This document shows, one piece after another, positions 22,245 through 32,104 of a DNA stretch of 64,000 nt. Made by a program: the position numbers and the translations under genes. The stretch lies in the NCBI GenBank assembly GCA_004335835.1, contig RWJK01001325.1, positions 1 to 64,000 of the forward strand. The letters are read 5' to 3'. This stretch comes from Scenedesmus sp. ARA3. Its lineage: Eukaryota; Chlorophyta; Chlorophyceae; Sphaeropleales; Scenedesmaceae. How positions within the stretch are numbered: position 1 is the first letter of the stretch; the number at the start of each line of letters is the position of its first letter. The notes beneath the pieces were generated by a model that saw nothing but the letters and a program-made list of their open reading frames with translations, did no database searches and had not been told where the DNA came from.

Positions 22245-24025
22245 ATGCCAATGGATCCCACTGCAGCCGTTGCAGCCTACGCCGCTGGCTCTTTAGGATA
22301 CAGTATTAATGCCCAAGGCTTTCTGCTCTTCTACGTTCTGGGAGCTGTGAAGGTGAGATCCCACCAGCACTGCTGTGCTGCAGCCTGGCCTGGCAGGCAC
22401 TGGATGCATTGTTGGGTGCACAAAAAGCCCTCCAATGTCGCTGATGCAATGACTACAGCACCACTTTTGATATTGATTAATCATGTGCATAGCATGTATT
22501 ATTTATGGCAGCTGGTTGCACAAGTGCCATGGATACAGTGATTGGTGCACACCACGCATGCCAGTTGTGCCGCACACCTGCATGATGCCTGCTGCTGCTG
22601 CTGCTGCCAGGTGCTCGGGGACCTGGGACTCATAGGCCCAGAGGCAGTAACAGCATCACGAGGCACAGCATCACTGGTGTCAGCAGCAGTGTGCAGCAGG
22701 ACGCCGTATGATCACATCCTTGCAGCGCTGCAGCAGTACTGGGGCGCATCCAATGATGCAGCGCTGTCACTGAGCAGCAGGCAAGCACTGCTGCGGCAGG
22801 TGAGGCTCTCAATAATGATTTGTTTATAACATTGCACTGCTGTTATCGTTGTTATCGTACAAAGTTACATACCAGTGAAGCTGGACCCGCAGGGGTTACC
22901 TGGCAGCAGGCAATCTGCGCAGTTATCACCCTCTGGATGACACAACTTCAACTTTCAGCCAGAGTCTGCCATCATGTATGTATGATACCGCAGAAGATAT
23001 GGAGGCAACGTAAGGCAATCATGACGGCAGCAAGGAAATGTACAGGCGCAAGACCAGCACAGCCAAACCCGAACCCCGCAAAGAGACGAAAGCACGGCAC
23101 CGGCGAGCCAGACCACCGCAAAAAGCCACGATTTAGATGAGCGCACGACAGCGATACACCCCGCTTGTGCCCTAGGGCGCAAGTGGACAGGTAGAGGGTG
23201 TGGAGTCCAGGGGCGCCGCCCCTGGCCACACACGCCCTCTTAGCCTTAACTTACCCAGGAGCTGCAGAGCTGCCTGGGTAGTCACTCACTCACTCACTAT
23301 GATACCATGGACAAGAGCGCTTTCTGGAGGTATGCATAGAGTCTGCGACAAGTTTCTGCATGCACACTGCTCACTCGCAGGCGGCCGACCAGATGCTAGC
23401 AGCAGATGCACACACCTTGTGCTCTTCACGAGCCTTCATCCAAACCAGAAGCCTTGCTGGCGAAGGTCGACCCAAACTGCCAGCAGCACCTAGTGGCAGC
23501 AGCAGCAGCAGCAGCAGCAAGATGGTATACACACAGCCACCTGGTGCGTTCCATGCAGTAACAGCTGCTGGTGCCCCTGCCGGCAGTTCATTGCTGACTG
23601 ATGTATTTGGCAGCAGAGCGGCTCTGCTCGATGCGATAGTGGATAGCAGCTTTTCAGTACAATATCCTGCACAAGGTGACACAAGCAGTGCTGCTGCTGC
23701 TGCTGCCGCGCACAGCAGCAGCGTTGGGCCTGCAGCAGCAGGAGCAGCGGCACTGCAGCTGCCGCAGGCGTTGGGTGCTGCTGCAGGTGTTGCAGTGCCC
23801 TGCCCAGCCAATGTGCGGCACTGTGTGAAGATCAGTGCTGTGCCACCTCAGCAAGGCCAGTCACACAGTAGTAGCAGCAGCAGGATCACAGAAACAGCTG
23901 AGGCAGCAGCATATGCAGATGTTATAGTTGCGTCACCGCCGGGCAGCAGCAGCAGCATCACTGCTGGGGCAAGCAGCAGCCCTGGAAGCAGGGGACGTGA
24001 AACAGCAGGTGCAGAGGAAGCTGGG

Positions 24026-24069
<44 letters not shown>

Positions 24070-24367
24070 GCATCAGTTCTCGCGCGCCTCGGCCGACATC
24101 TACCCAGGCCTGTCTCAGCGCATGCTGATGCCCCATGCCAAGTGGCTGTCATACATGCTGCTGCCGCCGAGCATAAAGACGCTGAGCTACATGCATTACC
24201 TTGGACGTGTGGATGCATATGTGTGGGCTAACAGCACAGGGCTTGTGAAGGCTGCAGTGGCTGAGCAGCAGCAGCAGCTGACGGGGCTGCTGCTGCAGGA
24301 CATATCGTCTCTGGATAGAGTGGATGCACTCTTTCAGAAGTTTGTGCAGTGGCAGAGTCGTCAATGA
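22245..24367 (+). CDS. Patatin-like protein, apparently catalytically degenerate (427 aa)
   Basis: Exons: 22245-22352, 22611-22799, 23381-24367, all phase 0. The start is MPMDPTAAV. The N-terminus, QGFLLFYVLGAVKVLGDLGL, matches the beginning of patatin/PNPLA domains (GFLFFYHLG type). FGSRAALLDAIVDSSFSVQY matches the FDSREDLIDALLASSFIP strand-helix later in the family. The hallmark GxSxG reads ASRGTASLV and the glycine-rich oxyanion loop before QGFLLFY reads SIN-A. Hydrolase activity is therefore doubtful unless other residues substitute. Ser/Ala insertions occupy about residues 220-320. ADIYPGLSQR near the C-terminus takes the place of the usual Asp-Gly motif region. It pairs head to head with a lipase gene, which may imply shared control. 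Confidence 0.6.
22985..23300 (+). mobile_element. Possible retroelement 3' fragment in an intron
   Basis: Intron 22800-23380 contains a purine-rich open frame ending in a very basic tail (AKRRKHGTGEPDHRKKPRFR and a stop at about 23138). Two GC-rich hairpins follow (ccaggggc..gcccctgg near 23210; cccaggagct..agctgcctggg near 23250), and then a (TCAC)n tail. This layout resembles the 3' end of a non-LTR element, but no reverse-transcriptase sequence is present. Confidence 0.3.
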
Positions 24368-24511
24368 CACGGCAGCCACTGGCGGCAGGTTACCAACACA
24401 TGACATGTGGTGACTTTTGCTTGCAGCTGTATTGCGCAAGTGGTATGGCATGATGGGCTTGCATTGCAAGCAGTACTGCACAAACTGTTTGCACGAGCAC
24501 TCAAAGTCACA

Positions 24512-24516
24512 TGTAA
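24512..24516 (+). terminator. Candidate poly(A) signal TGTAA of the patatin-like gene
   Basis: TGTAA lies 145 nt after the stop at 24367. Confidence 0.5.
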
Positions 24517-25340
24517 GCACCCTCTCACTACGCATGTGCATATGCTGCTTACATTAGCGGGACTTTGTTAAGGTGAAAAATTGTCGCAGTATCATAAGCC
24601 GGTGGTGTACGCTCAGGTGTATCTAAAGCTCGAGCCTGATGATGCGTACGACGATGAACAGGGCCCAAAGCTTGGTTCGTTGCCCCATAAGCCATTAAAA
24701 ATATTTACAAAGTGTACAACGCTTACCTTGAAGCAGCAGATCATGACTTGATGACCCGAGATGCGAGGAGGGAACCAACAAAAGCTGCTCCCGCCAAAAT
24801 ACATGAGCTGAAAGGACGCCTACAAACGGCTTTGTGACACGCTAAAGATGAATTAGTGCACACAGCTCATAGCAGCAGCGTGATGACGCTGCATGACAGG
24901 CCCTGCTGTCAGCAGCAATGTTGTGCCTCGCTTTGCACTGCTCTTGGGCAGCTGGCAGGTGCATGCGCAGCTCCAAGCTTCCAGCAACAATGTGTCCTTT
25001 ATGTCGGACTGGTGTGAACGATGTTGTCACGACTCGCCGATGTCCTGCAGATCAACACAGTACGAGAGTTGGATGTGAAAAAACCACAAGGAGGCGGCAG
25101 TTACCAGCAGAACACTGCGCCGCCACCTTCATCCTTGCGACATCAGCTACAGCTGTCTCAGCACTTTTATGTGAGTAGCAGCATGCACTGATAATACATT
25201 ACATTACATTACATGCTCCACTCAACTAGGAGTGGGAACCCCAGTCAGGAGCCAACGAGAGGCTCATAGGGGATAAACAATTCCAGTAGGCAAACAGCAT
25301 TGCAATACAGTCCTATGGTCTGTACAATCCAGTCAGCCGC

Positions 25341-25345
25341 TTACA
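25341..25345 (-). terminator. Candidate poly(A) signal TGTAA of the GRIP-domain gene
   Basis: TGTAA on the minus strand, 277 nt beyond the stop codon at 25622. Confidence 0.45.
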
Positions 25346-25621
25346 GGTTCATCCTAGCTAGTTGAACCGCCACAGGTCGACCTTATCTCACTTTCAAACA
25401 GTACCAGGAAACATGTGCACAGATATGCAACTATTTGCGCGTCAACCAGGCCTTGGAAGGCAGCCAGGGGACAGCAGGCTGGTGCACAACCCCCAACACG
25501 TACGCCGCAATGCCACACTGCTGCAGCTCACCATTAGCTTCGTTGAACAAACCGCAACATCTGCCATTTTCCATACGTCAAGCTCGCACCCACATTCACA
25601 AGCACACATCCCCGCCACCAC

Positions 25622-28600
25622 CTAACGCCGCACCCCTCCACCCCCAACCGCAGGCCCGCCCCCGACCGCGCCCAGCACCAAGCTACTAATACTGCCCGAG
25701 CTCTTGCTCGTCGCGTGCTGCTTGATGCGCCGCATCTCCTGGGGACTAAAATGCAGCAGCCGGCCAAGCACCCCAAACATTGCCCCATTCGTGGGAAGCT
25801 CCCCAGACTCAAACCCAGACACAATCACGCTGCGCAGATACAGCGCGTCGCGATCCGTTATCTGGCTCATGCTTTCGAGCCTCGCCACTTCCTCGCGCAA
25901 GATCCTCTCCTGGCGCTCCGCCTCTTCCCAAGCCGCCTTCCACTCTTTTACCTGACCATCTAATTCCTGCAAGCGGTGCCTTGCAGCCTCAGGCGCTAAG
26001 CCCTTGAGGCTGAGGCTGATGTCACGGCCAGGCGAGCCGCCACCGGCAGCAGCTGCAGCACTGCTGCTGCTGCTGTCGCCGGGTGCAGCGCCGCCGCCGG
26101 ATGTGCCGCCAGGCGTGCCAGTGCCGTCGATGCTCAGGCGCAGCGTGCTCAGCGGCAGCGGCTCTGCTGCTGCTGCTGACGGCTCGACCGGCATGAAGGA
26201 CGCGCCTGCTGCAGCTTCAGGGGTTGCAGCAGCAGCAGCAGCGGGCGGCTCCTGCAGGCCTGCAGTGCCTGTGCTGCTGCGGCGGCCGACTGCTGCTGCC
26301 AGCAAACCCGACGACAGTGGTGACACGCCCTGCACCATACTGGCGCTACGAGAGTGGCTAGGTGTACCGTTAGGCGAGCGACCTGCAGCAGCTGCATGGA
26401 GGCTGCTGCTGAGTGTGCGTGGCGAGCTGCCGCTGCCGCCCCTGCCACTCCCCAGCAGCATGCCCGTGAACTTCCCGCTGAAAGCAGGGCTGGTCAAACC
26501 TCCACCTTGCCCAGTTTGACCGCCGCTTTGACTGCTGGTTTGACCGCGCTCTGCCGCTGCTGCTGCTGTTGCTGCTGTTGCGGCACTCCAAGCGCCCGAC
26601 AGGGTTGATGGCAGCGGTGCGGGTGGATGCGAGGGAGACGCTGCAGCGGATGAGAACGCTGACCCCCAGCCCGCACCTGAGGACAGCGTCCGCTGATGCT
26701 GCGGCTGCAGCGGCTGCTGCTGCTGCTGCTGGCCTGCAGAAGATCTGGAACCAGATCCTGAGAGCAGGCTGCTGCTAGACAGGCCGCTGCCGGCAGCGGC
26801 TGCTGCTGCTGCCGCTGCTGCTGCTGCGCCGGCGTGGCCGAGGCTTCGCAGCTGCTGCCGCAGCGCTTCCAGCTCATTATCTTTCTGCTCCAGGATGTCA
26901 TATGCACGCTCCCGCAGTGCCGTCATCTCCTCCTGCAAGGCAGTGTGCGCCATGGCGGCAATCCGCATGAGCAGATGCACAGCAAAGCGGCTGCTGCAGC
27001 AACCCATTGCTGCTGTCGTGCACAGTGCACGACACCACTGTGTCGCGCAGCCACTGCTAACAACGCCGCCACGGAAAATGAGGTCGTCCAAGTGATTTCA
27101 TTACGGTACAAAAAGGTCACAGCAATTAAAGCTCACAGTGCTGCATGTAGGCAGCATGCACGCGTGTTGCTGCAGGAGATCACGCAAGCCCAACGAAGCC
27201 CTGCCCGCCTCCACACACCAACAAACGCCTCCTCACACCTCCCTCACACGCATGACGCACTACAAGCATTTATTGAACCACACCCAGCTCACCTGCAGAG
27301 CTTCATACTGCTCCTGCAAGCGCGCAACCGCCTGCTGCGCATCAGCCCTCGCCTGCTGCAGCTGCTGCTGCAGCCCAGCCACCTCAGCAGCATGCTGCTG
27401 CCGCGCGGCAGCAGCAGCAGCAGCCGCATCCTCCTTTGCTGCTGCCAGCGCCGACTCAGCGCCTCCAAGCTCCTCTGCGAGGGTGTCTGCGCGGGTGGCG
27501 GCTGCGGCTGCTGCTGCCTCTGCTGCTGCGGCGCGCGCGCGCGAGCTGTCTGCTGCTGCGGTGAGGGCGGCGAGCTCTGACTGATTTTGCGCCTCCATCA
27601 CCTCCATGTCATCAGCCTGCAGCGGCAGCAGCAGGCGGGGATGTGCGTTACATTAGCGATTACTGAAGGTGTGCAAATTGTGCATGTGGCGATGACACCA
27701 CTGATTTTGGGCCTCCATCACCTTCATGTCATCGGCCTGCAGCAGCAGAGAGGTAAGCAGGCAGATACTTTGTATTTGAACTAGCGGTGCTGTTCAGGTT
27801 GTGCATGTAGTGTCGGCGCCAGCAATCGCGTCTATTACCTCCATTTATCGGCCTGCAGGGGCAGCCGCAAGCATGCAGATGCTATTCACTACCAATAATG
27901 GGGAACTTGTGCATGTATTTTTGCCACTCATTTTCGGGCTTCCATAACCGCCATGCCATCGGCCTGCAAGTGAACAAAAGCGTCACCCAAAACGTCACCC
28001 TTGCCAGGCACTCACTGCCTTCTGCGCCGCCTCCTCGCGCACAGCCGCCTCCGCCGCCGCCACCACCAGCAGCACGGCCCGCGGCCAGCGCTCCCGCGGC
28101 TGCTGCCCAAGGCCTTCCAGCGCCGACTGCGCTGCGCTGCGCGCGCCGTCTGCTGCTGAGCGCGCCTCGTCGAGCGCTGCGGAGAGCGCCTCGCACTCAG
28201 CTGACACTGCCAGTGCGCGCTGCTCCAGGCGGGCGACCTGCAGAGAGAACACAGAGGCAGCAGCAGCAGCAGTGTGTTGATGAGGTGTAGTGCCTCGCAC
28301 TCGGCTGACACTGGCAGCGCGCGCTGCTCCAGGCGAGCAGCCTGCAGACAGCAGCAATGACATTGTCACCCTGCCACACACGCTGCAGCACCATTTACGA
28401 GCTGCGCCAGCACCACCATCCATCTAGCCCTCCGTGCGCGCCAGCCGCTTGATAGCTGATCATGCTCAGCCACCACCACAAGCACCATGTATATTACTGT
28501 AACAAAGCAATCAATAACAACATGTAGGCTTGGCAGCACACTGTAGTGCATGCCAGCCCACCTGGCCCTCGGTGCGCTCCAGCCGCTCCCGCAGCTTGTC

Positions 28601-30316
28601 GTTCTCAGCCTAATCACCACAACCACCAATCAACTTTGTCAAAGCAAACATTCAACAACAACAATATAGGCTTAATATCACACTTGATGGCATGCCAGCC
28701 CACCTGGCCCTCGGTGCGCTCCAGCCGCTCCCGCAGCTTGTCATTCTCTGACGTCAGCTGCGCGGCGCGCGCATCAGCACCAGCCAGCGCCGCTAGCTGA
28801 CCCGCAGCCGCCTCGTGCCGCGCCTGCAGCGCTGCCAGCGCCTCGACTGCTGCCGCGTTGCTGCTGCTGCTGGAGCGCAGTGTGTCCAGCTGCGCTTGCA
28901 GCCTCGATGCCTCAGCCTGTGGGACATGGCGACAGGAGAATTGCACGCGCCGTATGCTTGTAGAGTCTGTTGTTGTGGCTATCATATGGGTGCCTGCTTG
29001 GTGCAGGTTCACATGGTGCTGTGCGACTGCATACTCTTGGTTTGCAGGAGAGGCTTCACCCCCAGTCAGCCTGCCTGTAAAACAGACAGCAGAATAGCAC
29101 CCACCTGGCTTACGTCATGCTGCCCCTGGCGTTCTTGAGCTGCCTGCCCAGATACCGACCCAGCAACTACGGTTGGCAACGCCGGCCCTGGTCCGAACCA
29201 GCACACAAAAAGACAGAAGCCGTTGCACGCACCTGGCTCGCGTCGCGCTGGCCCTTTGCCTCAGCCAGCTGCTGGCTCATCTCCGACAGCTCGCCGCCCG
29301 CGCCCGCCATCTGCCGCTCAGCCTCAGCTAATGCTCTGGGCAGCCCCGCTGGCTCACTGGCCGCTGACTCAGCCCCCAAAGACATGAGGCAACAACCCAC
29401 CTGGCTAACGTTGCCCTGCCCCTCCGCTCTGCCTCACCAATATGCTCCTTTTCCCAAGAACCAACAAAAATGCAGCAACAAAACAGCACGCACCTGGCTG
29501 GCATCGCGCTGGCCCTTTGCTTCCGCCAGCTGCCGGCTCATCTCCGACAGCTCGCCGCCCGCGCCCGCCATCTGCCGCTCAGCCTCAGCCAATGCTCTTC
29601 TCAGCCCTGCTGCCTCACTGGCTGCTGACTCAGCGCCTGCTGCGCTGCTGCGGCTGGCGTTGAGCTCCGCCAGGGCGATGTCCAGCTGGCGGTGCGTCTC
29701 GGCTTCTGAGAGCTGCAGCGTGGTGAGGCGCTCCTGCTGCTCTGATACCTTGAGCTGTGGCACAGAAAGGCAAGGGAGCACATGAAAGGCAAGCACAGCA
29801 ATGTGATTATGGGTATAGGGACGGAAACTAACAAGCAGTAACAGCACGGACGCGCTGATTTGGAGGAGACAGCTGCAGCGTGGTGAGGCGCTCCTGCTGC
29901 TCCGACACCTTGAGCTGCACGCACGCAGAGCAAGACAGATGATAGTACAGTGCGTGGGTGCAGCAGCATGATGGTAGGCAACACGATCACAGCAGTGCAA
30001 GTCTCTGCCTCGGGAAGCTGCAGCGTGGTGAGGTACTGCTGCTGCTCCCACACCTTGAGCTGTGGCCTGCAGCACTTGAAAGGCAAGCACAGCAATGCAA
30101 CTATGAGCATAACAGAGACGCTCCTGCTGCTCCGAACCCTTGAGGTGTGGGCAGAGACAGAGGCACAGAATGCAGCAAAGTACATGAAAGGTCGTTGCAG
30201 CAGACCGATCTTTGCAGGAGACGCTATCACAACAGCGCGGTGATGCGTGGTGCTGCGATCGCACAGGCGCCTAGAGTACATCACAAAGCCGCACCTGCAG
30301 CTCCTCCAGCTCCTCT
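25622..30316 (-). CDS. GRIP-domain golgin-like coiled-coil protein (5' end lost in gap)
   Basis: Exons: 30295-30316 (running into the gap), 29494-29754, 28704-28916, 28016-28237, 27293-27616, 25622-26932. Every junction is phase 0. The visible 784 residues are mostly long coiled coil (SEQQERLTTLQLSEAETHRQ; LQQARADAQQAVARLQEQYE). A Ser/Gly/Ala-rich linker follows, then a C-terminal GRIP-like module (DALYLRSVIVSGFESGELP, then FGVLGRLLHFSPQEMRRIK). GRIP domains bind Arl1 and place golgins on the trans-Golgi network. The conserved aromatic residue is present as Tyr in ALYLRSV. Start codon and N-terminus are missing: the gap cuts the gene, and nothing right of the gap continues it. Introns are dominated by exon-edge repeats. 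Confidence 0.75.
27590..27970 (-). repeat. Four-copy acceptor-edge array in the golgin-like gene
   Basis: Edges (ctgcag then GCYGATGACATG) lie at 27616 (used), 27736, 27852 and 27963, spaced 120, 116 and 111 bp. The used copy encodes ADDMEVMEAQNQ, the next ADDMKVMEAQNQ. The outer two have substitutions and stops. Confidence 0.9.
28180..28345 (-). repeat. Acceptor-edge duplication in the golgin-like gene
   Basis: The start of exon 28016-28237 (VARLEQRALAVSAECEAL) is repeated upstream as AARLEQRALPVSAECEAL. Edges are at 28237 and 28341 (104 bp). Confidence 0.85.
28415..28750 (-). repeat. Three-copy donor-edge array in the golgin-like gene
   Basis: The end of exon 28704-28916 (LRERLERTEGQ plus gtgggc donor) is copied downstream with edges at 28704, 28562 and 28424, spaced 142 and 138 bp. 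The 28562 copy is almost identical; the 28424 copy is decayed. Confidence 0.88.
29101..30150 (-). repeat. Nested acceptor- and donor-edge copies around exon 29494-29754
   Basis: Upstream of the exon, acceptor-edge copies (LKVSEQQERLTTLQL region) sit at edges 29914, 30059 and 30144, against the used edge 29754. Downstream, donor-edge copies (KGQRDASQ region) sit at edges 29401, 29233 and 29105, against 29494. The 29233 copy keeps about 160 nt of open exon sequence with a gtgcgt donor. Confidence 0.85.
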
Positions 30317-30561
30317 NNNNNNNNNNNNNNNNNNNNNNNNNNNNNNNNNNNNNNNNNNNNNNNNNNNNNNNNNNNNNNNNNNNNNNNNNNNNNNNNNNNN
30401 NNNNNNNNNNNNNNNNNNNNNNNNNNNNNNNNNNNNNNNNNNNNNNNNNNNNNNNNNNNNNNNNNNNNNNNNNNNNNNNNNNNNNNNNNNNNNNNNNNNN
30501 NNNNNNNNNNNNNNNNNNNNNNNNNNNNNNNNNNNNNNNNNNNNNNNNNNNNNNNNNNNNN
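30317..30561. other. Assembly gap (245 N)
   Basis: Run of N. The true gap length is unknown. It removes the 5' part of the golgin-like gene, and its right edge is a dispersed repeat. Confidence 1.
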
Positions 30562-30623
30562 CTGGCGCAGCCGGGCTGGTCCAGAGGGCAAAGCAAGCCA
30601 AGCCTTTTTACGTCCTGCTCAGG
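30562..30623. repeat. Dispersed 62-bp repeat, copy 2
   Basis: Near-identical to 427-488 and abutting the gap. A run of nine G follows it (about 30624-30633), a likely problem for assembly. Confidence 0.75.
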
Positions 30624-30698
30624 AGGGGGGGGGGTTCGAAGTGTGGCCGTGTGAAGCGGCGATTATATTGTGTAGTTCTGGACGTTTGGCCGTCACCT

Positions 30699-30770
30699 GC
30701 GCCATTAGTGTAGTGGTTAACATATTCGCCTTCCAAGCGAAAGAGACGGGTTCGATTCCCGTATGGCGCA
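30699..30770 (+). tRNA. trnG-UCC: tRNA-Gly (anticodon UCC)
   Basis: A full cloverleaf can be drawn. The acceptor stem pairs gcgccat with atggcgc. The anticodon stem ttcgc/gcgaa encloses loop cttccaa with anticodon TCC. The T arm acggg-ttcgatt-cccgt contains the B box ggttcgattcc, and the A box is tagtgtagtgg. The discriminator is A, CCA is not encoded, there is no intron, and a TTTT terminator follows at about 30775. These traits fit a nuclear Pol III gene. Confidence 0.95.
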
Positions 30771-31633
30771 AGCGATTTTGCTCATGATTCCTGTACATCT
30801 GCCTTTTTCTGCGTCAGGGCTGGCTACACGATCAACAAATGACCTCTTCTCGTCCATGTGCTGTATGCCTGCATCAGCTGTACAGTACTACTGTGGGTGG
30901 AGGCAGAAGGAATGCCTGCAATCAGCCTGAGGGTCAACCTGATGGACGCACTGACATTCAGAGCACTGACAGGTCTAGCGGGCTAGCTCCTGGTCCAGTG
31001 TCTCCAACTGTTAACATGGAGGTAGCAGAGTTTTTCAGCCACTGTGTTTCACCTGGCCCCAGCATGCAGTGACCGCCGCTCTCATACTATGGTAGTATGG
31101 CAACGTTGCTGTGGCTCACTAAGCCGCTGAGTAACATAGTATGTCTTTGACCTCGCCACACTCTTGCTTCTGTCAAAGGTAATGCTTTGAGTGTGTGGTT
31201 TGGTTTGAGGCTGCATGTACTGTTGAGAGCATGCTGTCACTGCGGCTGGCTGTGGAGAAGCACCAGCCACGTGCAGCAGCTGGGCGCATGCGCAGGCTTG
31301 CCCGCGTCTGACAGAGTCTCATGCTTGGCGCTAGCCCGGCTAGCATCAGGGGCCCTGATGGCGCCTGCGCATCGGTAAGCAGGCTCTTCTGAAGTCATGT
31401 CAAACTGCACAGTGGCTGCTGCACCATGGACTTCATTTGAGACAGGTATATATACCGTCCATTGTCACCTGTTACCTGAGTGTGACAATGCTGTCACTCA
31501 GTGGTGGGTGACATGTACAAGGGTACCTGTTTCTCAAGCGCTCAAGGACCAGCACCGTTCCTGACACCCGGTTTTCAAAAGTCTTCAGTTGTAAAGTAAA
31601 TCTGCTGTCTGCTCTGCTGGTGTAATAGCTGCA
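30771..31633. other. Intergenic region before the RbgA-like GTPase gene
   Basis: No supported gene. An open frame at 30839-31072 has no homology or splice support. The stretch presumably includes the promoter and 5' UTR of the GTPase gene. A tatatata run lies at about 31447-31455. Confidence 0.4.
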
Positions 31634-32072
31634 ATGCAGCAAGCCAGGCAGCTGCATCCTCTGCACACGACACAACATCAACTCTTACCAGCACACGCTA
31701 GGCACATTCACCGCTCACTTGTGAGATTAAATGCAACACGGGGAAGCAATGGCAGCCGTCAGAGTGGCGCAGAGGCATCACGGGCGATGCAGCAGGCAAC
31801 CCTACAGGACCAGGAGGCAGTAGGCCGTGCTCAGGTAGCAGACGCATCGTTTCAAGTCCACACGGTACAATGGTATCCTGGTCACATAGCGAAAGCGGAA
31901 CGCCAGCTGAAGGAGCAGCTGAAGATGGTGGACGTGGTGCTGGAAGTCCGAGACGCCAGAATCCCGCACTCCACATGTCATCCACAGGTGCGACCCAGCT
32001 GCTGCCAAAGAGCTTTTAGATGCCGATACGAAGGCGTGTGAATGGCAGCAGCAGCGGTAGCACTATCCCATG

Positions 32073-32104
<32 letters not shown>

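Larger units (their letters stand above)
24368..25621. other. Convergent intergenic region
   Basis: It holds the 3' ends of the patatin-like (plus) and golgin-like (minus) genes. An (ATTAC)4 pentamer run at about 25193-25213, preceded by cactgataa, recurs at about 14283-14313. A stretch bounded by caactagga (25222) and its near complement (about 25352) could be a short inverted-repeat element. No gene was seen. Confidence 0.4.

Noticed and set aside
23371..23811. Minus-strand frame over the patatin-like gene's third exon
   Set aside because: Antisense shadow of Ala/Ser/Gln-rich coding sequence.
30624..30640. Run of nine G as a regulatory G-quadruplex
   Set aside because: It abuts an assembly gap and a repeat, so it may be a sequencing artefact.
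29601..30713. Long frames running through the N gap on both strands
   Set aside because: Gap characters create artificial open frames; only 30295-30316 is used, on splice and coil evidence.
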